Below are positions 40,941 through 50,463 of a DNA stretch of 64,000 nt, in pieces (positions within the stretch are counted from its first letter, which is position 1; each line of letters begins with the position of its first letter). The translations under genes were made by a program, and so were the position numbers. The stretch is from Pasteurellaceae bacterium RH1A (GTDB lineage Bacteria > Pseudomonadota > Gammaproteobacteria > Enterobacterales > Pasteurellaceae): NCBI GenBank assembly GCA_012221805.1, contig CP015195.1, forward strand, positions 434,001 to 498,000, given 5' to 3'. The notes beneath the pieces were generated by a model. The model worked only from the letters and a program-made list of their open reading frames with translations. It had not been told where the DNA came from and did no database searches.

Positions 40941-41285
40941 ATGTCCATCACCCTCTACCACAACCCCAAATGCAGCAAATCCCGAGAAACCTTGGCCCTG
41001 ATTCGGGCTAAGGGGCTGGAGCCTCTTATTGTTGAATACCTAAAAGATCCGCTTTCAGTCAGCCAAGTGGAGCATCTTTATCGGGCCAGTGGCATGAGCC
41101 TTGACGACCTCCTGCGTAAGGAGCAAGAGGCCTATCAAACCCATATTGCAGGCAAAAACCTCAGCGAGGCGGAGATTTTCGATCTTATAGCTCAATTCCC
41201 AAGCCTACTTAACCGCCCCTTTGTGGAAAGCGACAAGGGCGTGCGTTTCTGCCGGCCACCTGAATTAGTTTATGAAATCCTGTGA
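40941..41285 (+). CDS. arsC: ArsC-family glutaredoxin-dependent reductase
   Basis: 114 residues of the thioredoxin-fold ArsC family. N-terminal YHNPKCSKSRETLAL has the active Cys12 and C-terminal LLNRPFVESDKGVRFCRPPE has the Arg that binds the anion. No arsenic pump or regulator is near, so it may be a housekeeping YfgD-like member rather than a dedicated arsenate reductase. It lies between hemB and aroQ with short gaps. Confidence 0.88.
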   Translation: MSITLYHNPKCSKSRETLALIRAKGLEPLIVEYLKDPLSVSQVEHLYRASGMSLDDLLRKEQEAYQTHIAGKNLSEAEIFDLIAQFPSLLNRPFVESDKGVRFCRPPELVYEIL

Positions 41286-41291
41286 GGCAAG

Positions 41292-41729
41292 ATGAAAAAG
41301 ATCCTTCTCCTAAACGGCCCCAACCTCAATATGTTGGGCAAGCGGGAACCGCAAATTTATGGTTCCCAAACCCTGGCAGACATTGAGCAGGGCCTGCAAA
41401 AACTGGCCCTCGCTAGAGGTTATGAATTAGATTACTTCCAATCCAATAGCGAAGAGGCCTTGATCAACCGCATCCACCAGGCCTTCGGGCAGGTGGATTT
41501 TATCCTGATTAACCCCGCCGCCTTTACCCACACCAGCGTGGCCCTAAGAGATGCCTTGCTTGCCGTGGCCATTCCCTTTGTGGAAATTCACCTGTCCAAC
41601 GTGCATGCCCGTGAACCCTTCCGCCATCATTCTTACTTGAGCGATGTGGCCAAGGGCGTGATTTGCGGCCTGGGGGCCAAGGGCTATGAATATGGGCTGG
41701 ACTTTGCCATCTCCCAGCTAGAACAGTAG
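41292..41729 (+). CDS. aroQ: type II 3-dehydroquinate dehydratase
   Basis: 145 residues; third step of the shikimate pathway. Seen: [19 protein letters not shown] with the flexible-loop Arg and the catalytic Tyr, [16 protein letters not shown], and [17 protein letters not shown] with the catalytic His. Follows arsC by six bases and precedes selB by nine, suggesting one transcript hemB-arsC-aroQ-selB. Confidence 0.97.
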   Translation: MKKILLLNGPNLNMLGKREPQIYGSQTLADIEQGLQKLALARGYELDYFQSNSEEALINRIHQAFGQVDFILINPAAFTHTSVALRDALLAVAIPFVEIHLSNVHAREPFRHHSYLSDVAKGVICGLGAKGYEYGLDFAISQLEQ

Positions 41730-41738
41730 GGTGGCCTT

Positions 41739-43571
41739 ATGATTTTTGTTACCGCAGGCCACGTTGATCACGGCAAAACCGCCCTCCTTCAAGCCCTCAC
41801 AGGCACCCATACCGCCCACCTGCCCGAGGAAAAAAAACGGGGGCTGACCATCGACTTGGGCTATGCCTACCTGCCCCTTGAAGATGAGGTCTTGGGCTTT
41901 ATTGATGTGCCTGGCCACCAGCGTTTTCTGTCTAATATGCTGGCCGGCCTGGGCGGGATTGAGCACGCCCTTTTGGTGGTTTCCAGCGAAGAGGGCATTA
42001 AGCCCCAAACGGTTGAGCATTTAACCCTTCTCAACCTGCTTAAGATCAAAAACATCATCCTGGTGCTGACCAAGGCCGACCGTGTTGAAGCCGAGGCCAT
42101 TCAGGCCTTGCTTGGCCAAATCCAGCAGCAGTTTCCTGCCCTCCAAACCGCTCCAAGCTTTGTTACTTCCGCCCATACTGGCCAGGGGATTGAGGACTTA
42201 AAAGCCTACTTGATTAGCCTCAACCAAGCCCAGACCACCAACCAGCCCTTCCGCTATGCCATCGACCGTGTGTTTAACATCAAGGGATCGGGCTTGGTGG
42301 TCACGGGTACTGCTCTGGCAGGCAGGGTGGCTGTGGGCGATGAATATTACTTATCCACAGGCAAGAAGGTGCGGGTTAAGGGCATTCACGCCCAAAATCG
42401 GCCGGCTCAAGAAGGCCTGCGGGGTCAGCGTTTGGCCCTGAACCTAGCCAGTGTAAATAAAGCAGAGCTGGAGCGGGGCGATTGGATCACCGCCCTCCCA
42501 CCCCAGGCCTGCGATCGGATTACAGTCGAACTTGAGACCCATCAAGCCCTCAAGGAAAATAATGCCGTCCATCTCTACCACTTTGCTCGCCATATTACTG
42601 GCAAGCTCAACCTCTTGACTACCCAACAAGCGGGGCAAAAAGGCCCAGTTTTTGCAGAAATCCTGTTAGATGATGCCCTGTATATGGCCGTAAACGACCG
42701 CCTGATTATCCGCAGCGGCGATGACAGCCAAACCCTGGCAGGGGCAAGGGTGCTAGAAATCCATTCGCCTAAACGCCACAAGCGGACAGAAGCCCGCTTA
42801 AATTATGTGGATAAGTTGGCCCAAACCGCAGATTATACACAGCGTCTTCCCCTTTATCTGGCAGACAAGGCCTTATTGTTAGACGATCTCTGCTGGGCCG
42901 AGCAAGTTTTCCCGCAAGATCTGGATAATCTTGGCCTCAACCAAAGGGGCGACTGGCGCTATCAGGCCGATTTTCAGGCCAAGGTGGAAGCACGGATTTT
43001 AGACAAACTGGGCCAGTACCATGCCGAGCATAATGATCAGCTGGGCGTCACCAAGGCCAGGCTTTACCGTATGGCCTGCCTCGACCTGCCCCAAGCCCTG
43101 GCCTATGGCCTGATTGATGAGCTGGTGGCCAGCCAGAAATTGGCCCAAACCCGAGGCTGGATCCACCTGCCTGATCACCGCATTGAACTCAATGCCGCCG
43201 AGTTGCAAATTTGGACGCAAATCCGACCGCTTTTTGAGCGTACCAACCAGGCCCTTTGGGTGCGGGATGTGGCGTCAGAACTGGCCGTGGACGAAGGCCA
43301 AATGCGGAATTTGATGTATAAGATTGGAAAACTGGGCTATCTGGTGCCTATTGTCAAAGACCGTTTCTTGCTCAACGAACAAATCGAGGCCTTTGCCCAG
43401 CTGATTAAGGACTTTATTGAAAAAGAGGGGGAGATCTCGGTCAATCAGCTGCGAGATCAGATCCAATACGGCCGAAAATTGACGGTTCAGCTGATTGAAT
43501 ACTTTGACCGCATTGGCTTCCTCCGCCGCAAGGGCAATGTGCATTTGCTCCGAGATCAGGGGGTTTTTTAG
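41739..43571 (+). CDS. selB: selenocysteine-specific elongation factor SelB
   Basis: 610 residues. EF-Tu-like N-terminus: GHVDHGKTALLQALTGTHT (P-loop), DVPGHQRFLSNML, VLTKADR. The C-terminal third carries the winged-helix repeats that read the SECIS hairpin (GEISVNQLRDQIQYGRKLTVQLIEYFDRIGF in part). It brings Sec-tRNA to UGA codons, so this genome should also hold selA, selC and a selenoprotein such as formate dehydrogenase; none is in the window. Confidence 0.96.
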   Translation: MIFVTAGHVDHGKTALLQALTGTHTAHLPEEKKRGLTIDLGYAYLPLEDEVLGFIDVPGHQRFLSNMLAGLGGIEHALLVVSSEEGIKPQTVEHLTLLNLLKIKNIILVLTKADRVEAEAIQALLGQIQQQFPALQTAPSFVTSAHTGQGIEDLKAYLISLNQAQTTNQPFRYAIDRVFNIKGSGLVVTGTALAGRVAVGDEYYLSTGKKVRVKGIHAQNRPAQEGLRGQRLALNLASVNKAELERGDWITALPPQACDRITVELETHQALKENNAVHLYHFARHITGKLNLLTTQQAGQKGPVFAEILLDDALYMAVNDRLIIRSGDDSQTLAGARVLEIHSPKRHKRTEARLNYVDKLAQTADYTQRLPLYLADKALLLDDLCWAEQVFPQDLDNLGLNQRGDWRYQADFQAKVEARILDKLGQYHAEHNDQLGVTKARLYRMACLDLPQALAYGLIDELVASQKLAQTRGWIHLPDHRIELNAAELQIWTQIRPLFERTNQALWVRDVASELAVDEGQMRNLMYKIGKLGYLVPIVKDRFLLNEQIEAFAQLIKDFIEKEGEISVNQLRDQIQYGRKLTVQLIEYFDRIGFLRRKGNVHLLRDQGVF

Positions 43572-43574
43572 GGG

Positions 43575-43602
43575 AAAGGCACTGGGATCAGTGCCTTTTT
43601 CT
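43575..43602. terminator. bidirectional terminator between selB and grxB
   Basis: AAAGGCACTG and CAGTGCCTTT pair around GGAT, with a T-run after. Confidence 0.9.
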
Positions 43603-44243
43603 TAGATAGCCTGGCCACTAAACAAGGCCACGCCCGTCCGCTTGCTCATGTCTTCCACATAAGCCTGAAGTTTGGCAGGGAAGCTCAAGCCCTTGACGGC
43701 CGTGAGGCTACGCAGGGTTGGGAAGACCAAAATATCTTCAAGGGAAAGGCCTTGGTTGAGGCTGCCCTGGCCCAGCATCAGGCCTTCCAGCTCGGCCAAG
43801 TCTTGGTCTACTTGCGCTACCAATTCAGGGGTTTGGGCCATAAGGCCTGCAAAATCGCCGAACCGCTCTGTCTTGCTTTCAATATAGTAGCGTTTGGCCG
43901 ATGGGCTTTGGTGTTCTGGCAGGTTGAGTTCGACCGAACGAGGAATATAGAGCTGGAAGACATAGCCCATTTTATCAGCCCAGGCCTGGACAGCTGGGCG
44001 AACCTGGTCAGTCAAGAGGGGCTGGCCGGACAAGCCATCAACATAAGACACAATATCCAAACTTTCAGGCATAACTTGCCCATGGTCAGTTTCTAAAATC
44101 GGCACAGTTTTCTTGCCTACCAGCTTGACAGGCAAATCATCATCTTGCTGCAAGATAACCAATTCCACCGGCAGGTTTTTCAGGCCAAAAATCATTCTGG
44201 CCCGCACGCAGAAGGGGCAGCCTTCGTAAATATAGAGTTTCAT
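43602..44243 (-). CDS. grxB: glutaredoxin 2
   Basis: 213 residues, GST-like glutaredoxin. MKLYIYEGCPFCVRARMIFG carries the active CPFC; KTVPILETDHGQVMPESLDIV is the glutathione-binding part; the C-terminal half is helical. ATG at 44243; the longer open frame upstream has no support. It diverges from modF, about 145 bases away. Confidence 0.95.
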   Translation of the reverse strand: MKLYIYEGCPFCVRARMIFGLKNLPVELVILQQDDDLPVKLVGKKTVPILETDHGQVMPESLDIVSYVDGLSGQPLLTDQVRPAVQAWADKMGYVFQLYIPRSVELNLPEHQSPSAKRYYIESKTERFGDFAGLMAQTPELVAQVDQDLAELEGLMLGQGSLNQGLSLEDILVFPTLRSLTAVKGLSFPAKLQAYVEDMSKRTGVALFSGQAI

Positions 44244-44388
44244 ATAAGCTCCTTGGTTTTGCAAAAAATGGGCGGTTTTCCCCGCTTGTCGGTCGCCATC
44301 ATAGGCCGAGCAGGCGGGAAAGGCAAGCCACCATAATGACAAGCCCGCCCAGCTTGGGTAGAATGAGGCAAAAACAAGAGGAGTAGCC

Positions 44389-45846
44389 ATGAGCATTTCT
44401 ATCCAGCAAGCACAATTTCCCCTGAAACAGAAGGCCTTTCAAATCGAGAGCCTCCAAATCAACCCCCAAGACTACTGGGTGGTGGTTGGCTCCAACGGCT
44501 CGGGCAAGTCCCTCCTGGCCCAGATTTTACAGGGCAAGATCCCGCCTGCAAGCGGGCAGTTTTCCTCTACTTTTTGCAAGATTGCCTCGCTAACCTTTGA
44601 GCACCAGCAAAAGATGCTGGAGGCCATTTTTAATGATCGCAATAACGATGCCGTCAGCCCTGATGATTTCGGTTGGACAGCCGAGCAGGTTATTCTCCAC
44701 CTCAATCCCCAGCTAGACCTGGCCCGTTTTTATGCCCAAGAGTTAGGCATTGAACACCTGCTCAATCGCCCCTTTATGCAGCTTTCCACCGGCGAGAGCC
44801 GCAAGGTACTCTTCTGCCAGCTCTTGGTCAGCCAGCCCGATTTACTGATTTTAGATGAGCCCTTTGAGGGCTTGGATCAGGCCTCTGTCGCCAAGTGGCA
44901 GGCACTTTTTGCCCAACTTTCCCAGAAGATGGCCTTAGTGCTGATCGTGAATCGCATGGGTGATATTCCCCCAGAGGCCAGCCACCTGGCCCTCTTGGAC
45001 AATCTCCAGATTATCCTCCACGGGGAGCGGGAGGCGGTGCTGCAGGACAGCCTCTTCCAACAGCTGCAATATGCCGAAGAAGCAGTGAATGTGCCCCTGC
45101 CCCAGGCGGCCGCCCCCCTTATCCAACTGCCTGCGGGCCAGGCTCCCTTTGAGCTTAAGGACGTGACCATTCAATATGGCGACAAGAAGATTATTGACGG
45201 CCTGTCCTGGCGGGTGGAGGCCGGCCAGCACTGGTGGATCAAGGGGCCTAACGGGGCGGGCAAGTCCACCCTGCTGTCTATTTTAAGTGGCGATCACCCC
45301 CAGGCCTTTGCCAACCATGTAGTCCTTTTCGGCCGACAACGGGGGTCGGGCGAAACCATTTGGGACATCAAAAAGCATATCGGCTATGTCAGCAGCCAGC
45401 TCCACATGGACTATCGGGTCAATTGCTCGGCCTTAGATGTGATTATTTCCGGCTTTTTGGACTCCATCGGGGTCTATCAAAAAGTGCCTGAAGCCCTGCA
45501 AATCAAGGCTCGGGAATGGTTGGCTCGTTTAGGCCTAGAAGCCCTGGTCAAGAAGCCCTTCCGCTCCCTCTCTTGGGGCCAACAACGCCTGCTACTCATT
45601 ACCCGGGCCATGGTCAAACATCCGCCTATTCTGATCTTGGACGAACCCCTACAGGGCTTGGATGGCCTCAACCGCAAGGTGGTCAAGCAGTTTATCGCCC
45701 AGTTAGTTGAAAATTCCCAAACCCAGCTGCTCTTTGTTTCCCACCAGGATCAGGACGCTCCAAGTTGCATTACCCACCTCTTTGAGTTTGTCAAAGCAGG
45801 GGAAGGCTATGTCTATCAGCAGTCGGAATGGAAAAATCATGTCTAA
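44389..45846 (+). CDS. modF: ModF-like double ABC ATPase
   Basis: 485 residues with two ABC domains. First: VVGSNGSGKSLLAQ, LSTGESRKVLF, LLILDEPFEGLD. Second: IKGPNGAGKSTLLS, LSWGQQRLLLI, ILILDEPLQGLDG. Pattern and size match ModF (PhrA), found with molybdate transport in enterobacteria, but function is unclear and no mod genes are close. No membrane segments, so it is a soluble ATPase. Its last eight bases overlap trmN6. Confidence 0.85.
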   Translation: MSISIQQAQFPLKQKAFQIESLQINPQDYWVVVGSNGSGKSLLAQILQGKIPPASGQFSSTFCKIASLTFEHQQKMLEAIFNDRNNDAVSPDDFGWTAEQVILHLNPQLDLARFYAQELGIEHLLNRPFMQLSTGESRKVLFCQLLVSQPDLLILDEPFEGLDQASVAKWQALFAQLSQKMALVLIVNRMGDIPPEASHLALLDNLQIILHGEREAVLQDSLFQQLQYAEEAVNVPLPQAAAPLIQLPAGQAPFELKDVTIQYGDKKIIDGLSWRVEAGQHWWIKGPNGAGKSTLLSILSGDHPQAFANHVVLFGRQRGSGETIWDIKKHIGYVSSQLHMDYRVNCSALDVIISGFLDSIGVYQKVPEALQIKAREWLARLGLEALVKKPFRSLSWGQQRLLLITRAMVKHPPILILDEPLQGLDGLNRKVVKQFIAQLVENSQTQLLFVSHQDQDAPSCITHLFEFVKAGEGYVYQQSEWKNHV

Positions 45847-46537
45847 GGGCTTTCAGTTCAAGCAGTTTTTTGTGGCCCACGACCAAACGGCCATGAAGGT
45901 CAATACTGATGGGATCTTGTTGGGAGCGATTGCGGATATTCGAGAGGCCAAGCAGATCATTGATATGGGTACCGGCACGGGCCTGATTGCCCTGATGCTG
46001 GCCCAGCGTTCAGCAGACGATTGCCAAATCACCGCCCTGGAACTAGAACCCAAGGCCTATAAGCAAGCGGTGGAAAATGTGGCAAATTTTGCAAAGGGTA
46101 GGCAGAAGATAAGGGTGATTCAGACCGATGTTTTGAATTTTGAGCCTGAGCAAAAGGCGGACTTGGTGGTGGCTAACCCGCCCTATTTTGCCCATTCACC
46201 CAAGAGCCGAAGCCTAGAGAGAGACCTGGCCAGACAGGCCTGCCAAAGCCATTTGGACTGGCTCAATCAAGCCCAAGGCTGGCTTAAGCCCAATGGCAAA
46301 ATCAGTCTGATCTTACCTTATGAGGCGGGAGAGAACCTCTTGGCCCAAACGGATTTGGCTTGTATTGAGCGTTGGGAAATCAGCACCAAGGCCGGCCAAG
46401 CCCCCAAGCGTTTGGTCCTGACCTTTAGCCCCCAGCCACAGGCCCTTGCTATCCGGCAACTGACTATTTATGACCAAGCCAATCAATATACGCCCCAGTT
46501 TAGAGCCTTGACCAAGGATTTTTATCTGAATATGTAA
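45839..46537 (+). CDS. trmN6: tRNA1(Val) adenine-37 N6-methyltransferase
   Basis: 232 residues; methylates A37 of tRNA-Val. Rossmann motif IIDMGTGTGLIALMLA and the N6-adenine hallmark NPPYF are clear; the N-terminus GFQFKQFFVAHDQTAMKVNTDG is typical of TrmN6/YfiC. Start ATG at 45839 overlaps the end of modF by eight bases; the frame open further upstream runs inside modF and is rejected. Confidence 0.93.
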   Translation: MSKGFQFKQFFVAHDQTAMKVNTDGILLGAIADIREAKQIIDMGTGTGLIALMLAQRSADDCQITALELEPKAYKQAVENVANFAKGRQKIRVIQTDVLNFEPEQKADLVVANPPYFAHSPKSRSLERDLARQACQSHLDWLNQAQGWLKPNGKISLILPYEAGENLLAQTDLACIERWEISTKAGQAPKRLVLTFSPQPQALAIRQLTIYDQANQYTPQFRALTKDFYLNM

Positions 46538-46566
46538 TTTGACCTGGCCTAGTCAAATTTACCTTT

Positions 46567-46639
46567 GATGGCGCCAGCCTCCAGGCTGGTGCCTGAATAT
46601 TGATGAGTTATCAGCACCAGCCTAGAGGCTGGCACTATC
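46567..46639. repeat. GCGCCAGCG palindromic repeat, family B copy 2
   Basis: GGCGCCAGCCTCCAGGCTGG and CCAGCCTAGAGGCTGGCACT face each other. Compared with other copies the stem pair GCG/CGC becomes GCC/GGC on both sides, keeping the pairing. Between the convergent trmN6 and phoR genes, where it may end transcription. Confidence 0.83.
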
Positions 46640-46644
46640 AATAC

Positions 46645-47943
46645 TTACACAATCAAAGGCAAGGTAACCGCAAAACAAGAACCCTTGCCCACTTCACTTT
46701 CAATTTCCAATTCCGCATTGTATTTGGCTAGGGCGAACTTTGTGATGGCCAGGCCTAGGCCGGTGCCGCCGTTTTGGCGGGAGCGGCTGTTGTCCACTCG
46801 GTAGAAGCGTTCGGTCAGCCTTGGGATATGTTCAGGGGCGATGCCGACACCGGTGTCTTGCACGCTGAAACGGGCTTGTTTGTCGCCTTGGCGTTCTAAG
46901 CGAATGGTGATTTTGCCTTGTTCAGGTGTGTAGCGAATGGCGTTGAAGACCAAGTTACTCAGGGCGCTGTGTAGCTCATTTTGAATGCCGTAGAAGGTCA
47001 GGTCTGGGGCGATGGTAATCTCAAAAATATGCTGTTCCTTGGAGAGATTGCGGCCTTCCTGGGCAATTTCTTTAACCAATTCAGATAAATTAAAGGATTC
47101 AAAGGGCTGAACACCACCCTTTTCCAGGCGGGAGAGCATGAGCAGATCAGACAGGACGCTGAGCATTCTCTGCCCTTCTTGACGCATCAGGCTGATAAAT
47201 TGTTGCTGCTGGGCCGCAGGCAGGTGCGGATTGTCGGCCAGGGTTTCTAGGAAGCCGTTGACCACCGTTAGGGGCGTGCGGAGTTCGTGGGAAACGTTGG
47301 CCACAAAGGCCACTTGGTTGGCGTCAATCTGGCGTTTTTCACTGATGTCTTGGGTGACTAAAAGTTCGTTTCGGTTTTCAAACTTAAAGCGTTCCACCCG
47401 AATGGTACGGGGCATAAAGCCACCATTGGGCAGGGAGATTTCCACTACAAGCGGGGCAGATGGCCCTCTTTTTTGCAAAAATCGCTGGAAGTCGGGCTGG
47501 CGAACCAGGTTCTGCAAAATGCCGTTTTGGTCGTCTTGCACATTGAGATTAAGGTGCTTGGCGGCCAGTTTGTTAAACCATTCCAGGCGGCCTTCTTGAT
47601 TGAGAATCAGCAAGCCATCAGGCACGGCTTCGGCAATGCGGTTGAAGCGGTCTAGGCTGGCGCTGATCTTAAATTTCTGCTTCTTGCTTTCCTTGGTTTG
47701 GGCCAGGAGTTGGCTGAAGATATGATCCCACACGCCCACGCCTTCTAGGCTCTGTTTAGGGTCTTTAAGCCACTTGATAAGCTGGGCCAGATAGCGCAGT
47801 TGCAGGCCAATCCAGCCGGCTAGGGTCAGGCTGATGGCTACCCACATAGCGTAAGCACCCGAGGCCAGATAGGCAATGCCGCCCACAAAAACTAGGGCCA
47901 GCCCTAAGCGGAGCAGAACAGACAACAAAATAGACATAGGCAT
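46645..47943 (-). CDS. phoR: phosphate-regulon sensor kinase PhoR
   Basis: 432 residues. Two hydrophobic segments at residues 4-45 anchor it in the inner membrane with almost no periplasmic part, as in PhoR. A PAS domain (AVPDGLLILNQEGRLEWFN) precedes HisKA with the phosphorylated His in FVANVSHELRTPL, and the ATPase boxes NLVFNAIRYTP, DTGVGIAP and GGTGLGLAI. Senses the state of the PstSCAB-PhoU complex. Last gene of the block, four bases from phoB. Confidence 0.95.
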   Translation of the reverse strand: MPMSILLSVLLRLGLALVFVGGIAYLASGAYAMWVAISLTLAGWIGLQLRYLAQLIKWLKDPKQSLEGVGVWDHIFSQLLAQTKESKKQKFKISASLDRFNRIAEAVPDGLLILNQEGRLEWFNKLAAKHLNLNVQDDQNGILQNLVRQPDFQRFLQKRGPSAPLVVEISLPNGGFMPRTIRVERFKFENRNELLVTQDISEKRQIDANQVAFVANVSHELRTPLTVVNGFLETLADNPHLPAAQQQQFISLMRQEGQRMLSVLSDLLMLSRLEKGGVQPFESFNLSELVKEIAQEGRNLSKEQHIFEITIAPDLTFYGIQNELHSALSNLVFNAIRYTPEQGKITIRLERQGDKQARFSVQDTGVGIAPEHIPRLTERFYRVDNSRSRQNGGTGLGLAITKFALAKYNAELEIESEVGKGSCFAVTLPLIV

Positions 47944-47946
47944 TCC

Positions 47947-48639
47947 TTATTCTTTGGCGCTGAAGCGGTAGCCCGATCCTCGCACTGTTTGCACCCACTT
48001 GTCCAGCCCGCAGACTTCAAGGGCCTGACGCAGGCGGCGGATATGCACGTCCACCGTGCGTTCTTCCATAAAAACGTGATCGCCCCAAACTAAGTCTAAG
48101 AGCTGCTGGCGGCTGTAAACCCTGTCGCTGTGGGTCATAAAAAAATGGAGCAGCTTAAATTCGGTCGGGCCAATGCTGATGGGTTGCAGATCATATTGGA
48201 GGAACTTGTTTTCAGGGTCAAGCTGCAAGCCCTCAAAGCTGATGGCCTGTTGAGTTTTGTGGGGGGAATGGCGGCGTAGCAGGGCCTTAATGCGGGCGAC
48301 CAGCTCCCTTGGTGAGAAGGGCTTGGTCACATAATCGTCAGCCCCGATATTTAGCCCCTGTTCCTTGTCTAGCTCCTCCGAACGGGCGGTCAGCAGAATG
48401 ATGGGCAGGTCTTGGGTGCGTTTATCATTCCTCAAGTGCTTGGTTAGCTGCACGCCTGACATATTCGGCAGCATCCAGTCTAGAAGTGCCAGGGTCGGTA
48501 ATTCTTGCTGAATTAGGGTCAGGGCCTGCTCGGCACTCTCGGCCGTTTTTACCTCAAAGCCTGCTTGCTCTAGGGTAAATTGAAGCAGCATGGTGATGGC
48601 GACTTCGTCTTCAACAACTAAGATGGTGGCTTTGGTCAT
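47947..48639 (-). CDS. phoB: phosphate-regulon response regulator PhoB
   Basis: 230 residues. Receiver domain with the acidic pocket VVEDEV, phosphorylation site LLDWMLPNMSG and Lys in YVTKPFSPRE; then a winged-helix DNA-binding domain (PTEFKLLHFFMTH, ERTVDVHIRRLRQAL, VRGSGYRFS). It should bind the two Pho boxes at 52634 and 53408. A family A element lies between it and pstB. Confidence 0.97.
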   Translation of the reverse strand: MTKATILVVEDEVAITMLLQFTLEQAGFEVKTAESAEQALTLIQQELPTLALLDWMLPNMSGVQLTKHLRNDKRTQDLPIILLTARSEELDKEQGLNIGADDYVTKPFSPRELVARIKALLRRHSPHKTQQAISFEGLQLDPENKFLQYDLQPISIGPTEFKLLHFFMTHSDRVYSRQQLLDLVWGDHVFMEERTVDVHIRRLRQALEVCGLDKWVQTVRGSGYRFSAKE

Positions 48640-48656
48640 TTTATTCTCCTTATACT

Positions 48657-48827
48657 TCGCTCCCCCGCTTGCGGGGGAGCTGCCGAAGGCTGAGGGGGGA
48701 TTGTAGCGAAGCTACAAGAATACAAGCGGTAAAATTTTTAAGAAAATTTGCAAATTTCTAAATATTTTGCCCCGCTTGCTGCTAGCTTTCCCCCACCCTA
48801 ACCCTCCCCCGCAAGCGGGGGAGGGGA
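48657..48827. repeat. MITE-like palindromic element, family A copy 5
   Basis: Arms TCCCCCGCTTGCGGGGGAGC and CTCCCCCGCAAGCGGGGGAG; triloop hairpin TTGTAGC-GAA-GCTACAA (48701-48717); uptake cores ACAAGCGGT and CCCGCTTG inside. Fills the pstB-phoB gap. Confidence 0.9.
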
Positions 48828-48837
48828 TCAGATTAGT

Positions 48838-49593
48838 TTAGCCAAACTTCCCAGTAATATAATCTTCGGTTTCCTTGCGGCTTGGTTTGGTGAAGATCTG
48901 TTTGGTTTTGCCGATTTCGACCAGCTCGCCCAGGTACATATAGGCCGTGAAGTCGGACACACGGGCGGCCTGTTGCATATTGTGGGTCACAATGGCGATG
49001 GTGTAGTCGTTTTTCAGCTCAGTGATCAGCTCTTCAATATAGGCGGTTGAAATCGGGTCTAGGGCGGAGGTCGGTTCGTCCAAGAGCAAGACTTCGGGCT
49101 GGTTGGCAATGGCTCGGGCAATGCAGAGCCGCTGTTGCTGGCCGCCTGAAAGGGAGTTGCCCGATTGCTTGAGCTTGTCCTTGACCTCGTTCCAGAGGGC
49201 AGCTTTTTTCAAGGCCCATTCCACACGGTCGTCTAGCTCGCTGCGGCTGAGGTTCTCATAAAGTTTGACCCCGAAGGTCACGTTATCGTAAATGGACATA
49301 GGAAAAGGTGTCGGTTTTTGGAAAACCATGCCCACCTTAGCTCGTAGGAGGTTGAGATCCACATCGCTGTCTAAGAGGTTCTTGCCATCTAGCAGTAACT
49401 CGCCCTCGGCCCGCATACCAGGGTAGAGGTCGTACATACGGTTGAAGGTGCGAAGGAGGGTGGATTTACCACAGCCTGACGGGCCGATAAAGGCTGTCAC
49501 GCTTTTTTCGGCGATGTCCACGTTGATGTTTTTCAGGGCGTGGAAGTCGCCGTAGTAGAAATTGAGTTGGCGGGCGGAAATTTTGCTATTCAT
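48838..49593 (-). CDS. pstB: phosphate ABC transporter ATPase PstB
   Basis: 251 residues. Walker [13 protein letters not shown], signature [14 protein letters not shown], Walker [14 protein letters not shown] and the switch His in IVTHNMQQA. Powers uptake through PstCA. Second-to-last transport gene; 14 bases from pstA. Confidence 0.98.
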   Translation of the reverse strand: MNSKISARQLNFYYGDFHALKNINVDIAEKSVTAFIGPSGCGKSTLLRTFNRMYDLYPGMRAEGELLLDGKNLLDSDVDLNLLRAKVGMVFQKPTPFPMSIYDNVTFGVKLYENLSRSELDDRVEWALKKAALWNEVKDKLKQSGNSLSGGQQQRLCIARAIANQPEVLLLDEPTSALDPISTAYIEELITELKNDYTIAIVTHNMQQAARVSDFTAYMYLGELVEIGKTKQIFTKPSRKETEDYITGKFG

Positions 49594-49607
49594 CTTGTTT
49601 TCCTTTT

Positions 49608-50462
49608 CTAGTGTTTCTTGCGGCCTAAGATACGGGCGGCGATGTTGGCCAATAAAACGGTCAGGGCAATTAAGAGCGCACCTGTCCAGGCCAGGGACTG
49701 CCAGTCTTCATAAGGGCTCATGGCGAACTGGTAGATCACGTTAGGCAGGTTAGCCAGGGGCTGGTTCATGTCCGAGCTGAAGAACTGGTTGTTAAGGGCC
49801 GTAAAGAGCAGCGGGGCCGTTTCACCTGAAATGCGGGCAAAGGCTAGCAAGACACCAGTCAGCACGCCTGTTTTGGCCGACTTGAGCGAGACCATCATCA
49901 CCATCTTCCACTTAGGCGTACCTAAAGCATAGGCGGCTTCCCGCAGGCTGTTTGGCACCAGTTTGAGCATATTTTCCGTGGTACGCACCACCACAGGAAT
50001 CACCAGGAGGGAAAGGGCCAAGGAGCCTGCCCAGCCTGAGAAATGGCCCTGCTGCACCACGATAATGCCGTAGATAAAGAGGCCAATCACGATAGACGGT
50101 GCGGACAGCAAGATATCGTTCATAAAGCGAGTGAGTGCCGCCATCTTGCTTTTGCCGCCAAATTCGGCCAGGTAAATGCCGGTTAAGATTCCAATGGGCG
50201 TGCCGATAAAGAGGCCGAAGAAGGTGATCATGAGGCTGCCCCAAATGGCGTTACGCAGGCCGCCTTCCATACCTGATGGGAGAGTGTCGGCACGGAAAAC
50301 CTGCATACTGAGGCCACTAAGCCCCTCACCAAAGAGGGTGTAGAAAATCCAGCCCAACCAAAAGAGGCCAAAGCCCATCATAACCCAGGCCAGGGTCAGG
50401 GAAATGCGGTTGGTCCACTTGCGGCGGCGGTATAAGGCCGCATTCATATTGTGTTTTTGCAT
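49608..50462 (-). CDS. pstA: phosphate ABC transporter permease PstA
   Basis: 284 residues with about six membrane segments and the ABC-permease coupling motif around [24 protein letters not shown] at 50462 ([16 protein letters not shown]) starts one base after the pstC stop and follows GAGGGGCG; the longer frame lies inside pstC and is rejected. Confidence 0.96.
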   Translation of the reverse strand: MQKHNMNAALYRRRKWTNRISLTLAWVMMGFGLFWLGWIFYTLFGEGLSGLSMQVFRADTLPSGMEGGLRNAIWGSLMITFFGLFIGTPIGILTGIYLAEFGGKSKMAALTRFMNDILLSAPSIVIGLFIYGIIVVQQGHFSGWAGSLALSLLVIPVVVRTTENMLKLVPNSLREAAYALGTPKWKMVMMVSLKSAKTGVLTGVLLAFARISGETAPLLFTALNNQFFSSDMNQPLANLPNVIYQFAMSPYEDWQSLAWTGALLIALTVLLANIAARILGRKKH

Positions 50463-50463
50463 C

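Noticed and set aside
44244-44396. 51-codon extension of grxB
   Set aside because: Runs into the divergent modF start region; glutaredoxin 2 begins MKLYIYEGCPFC.
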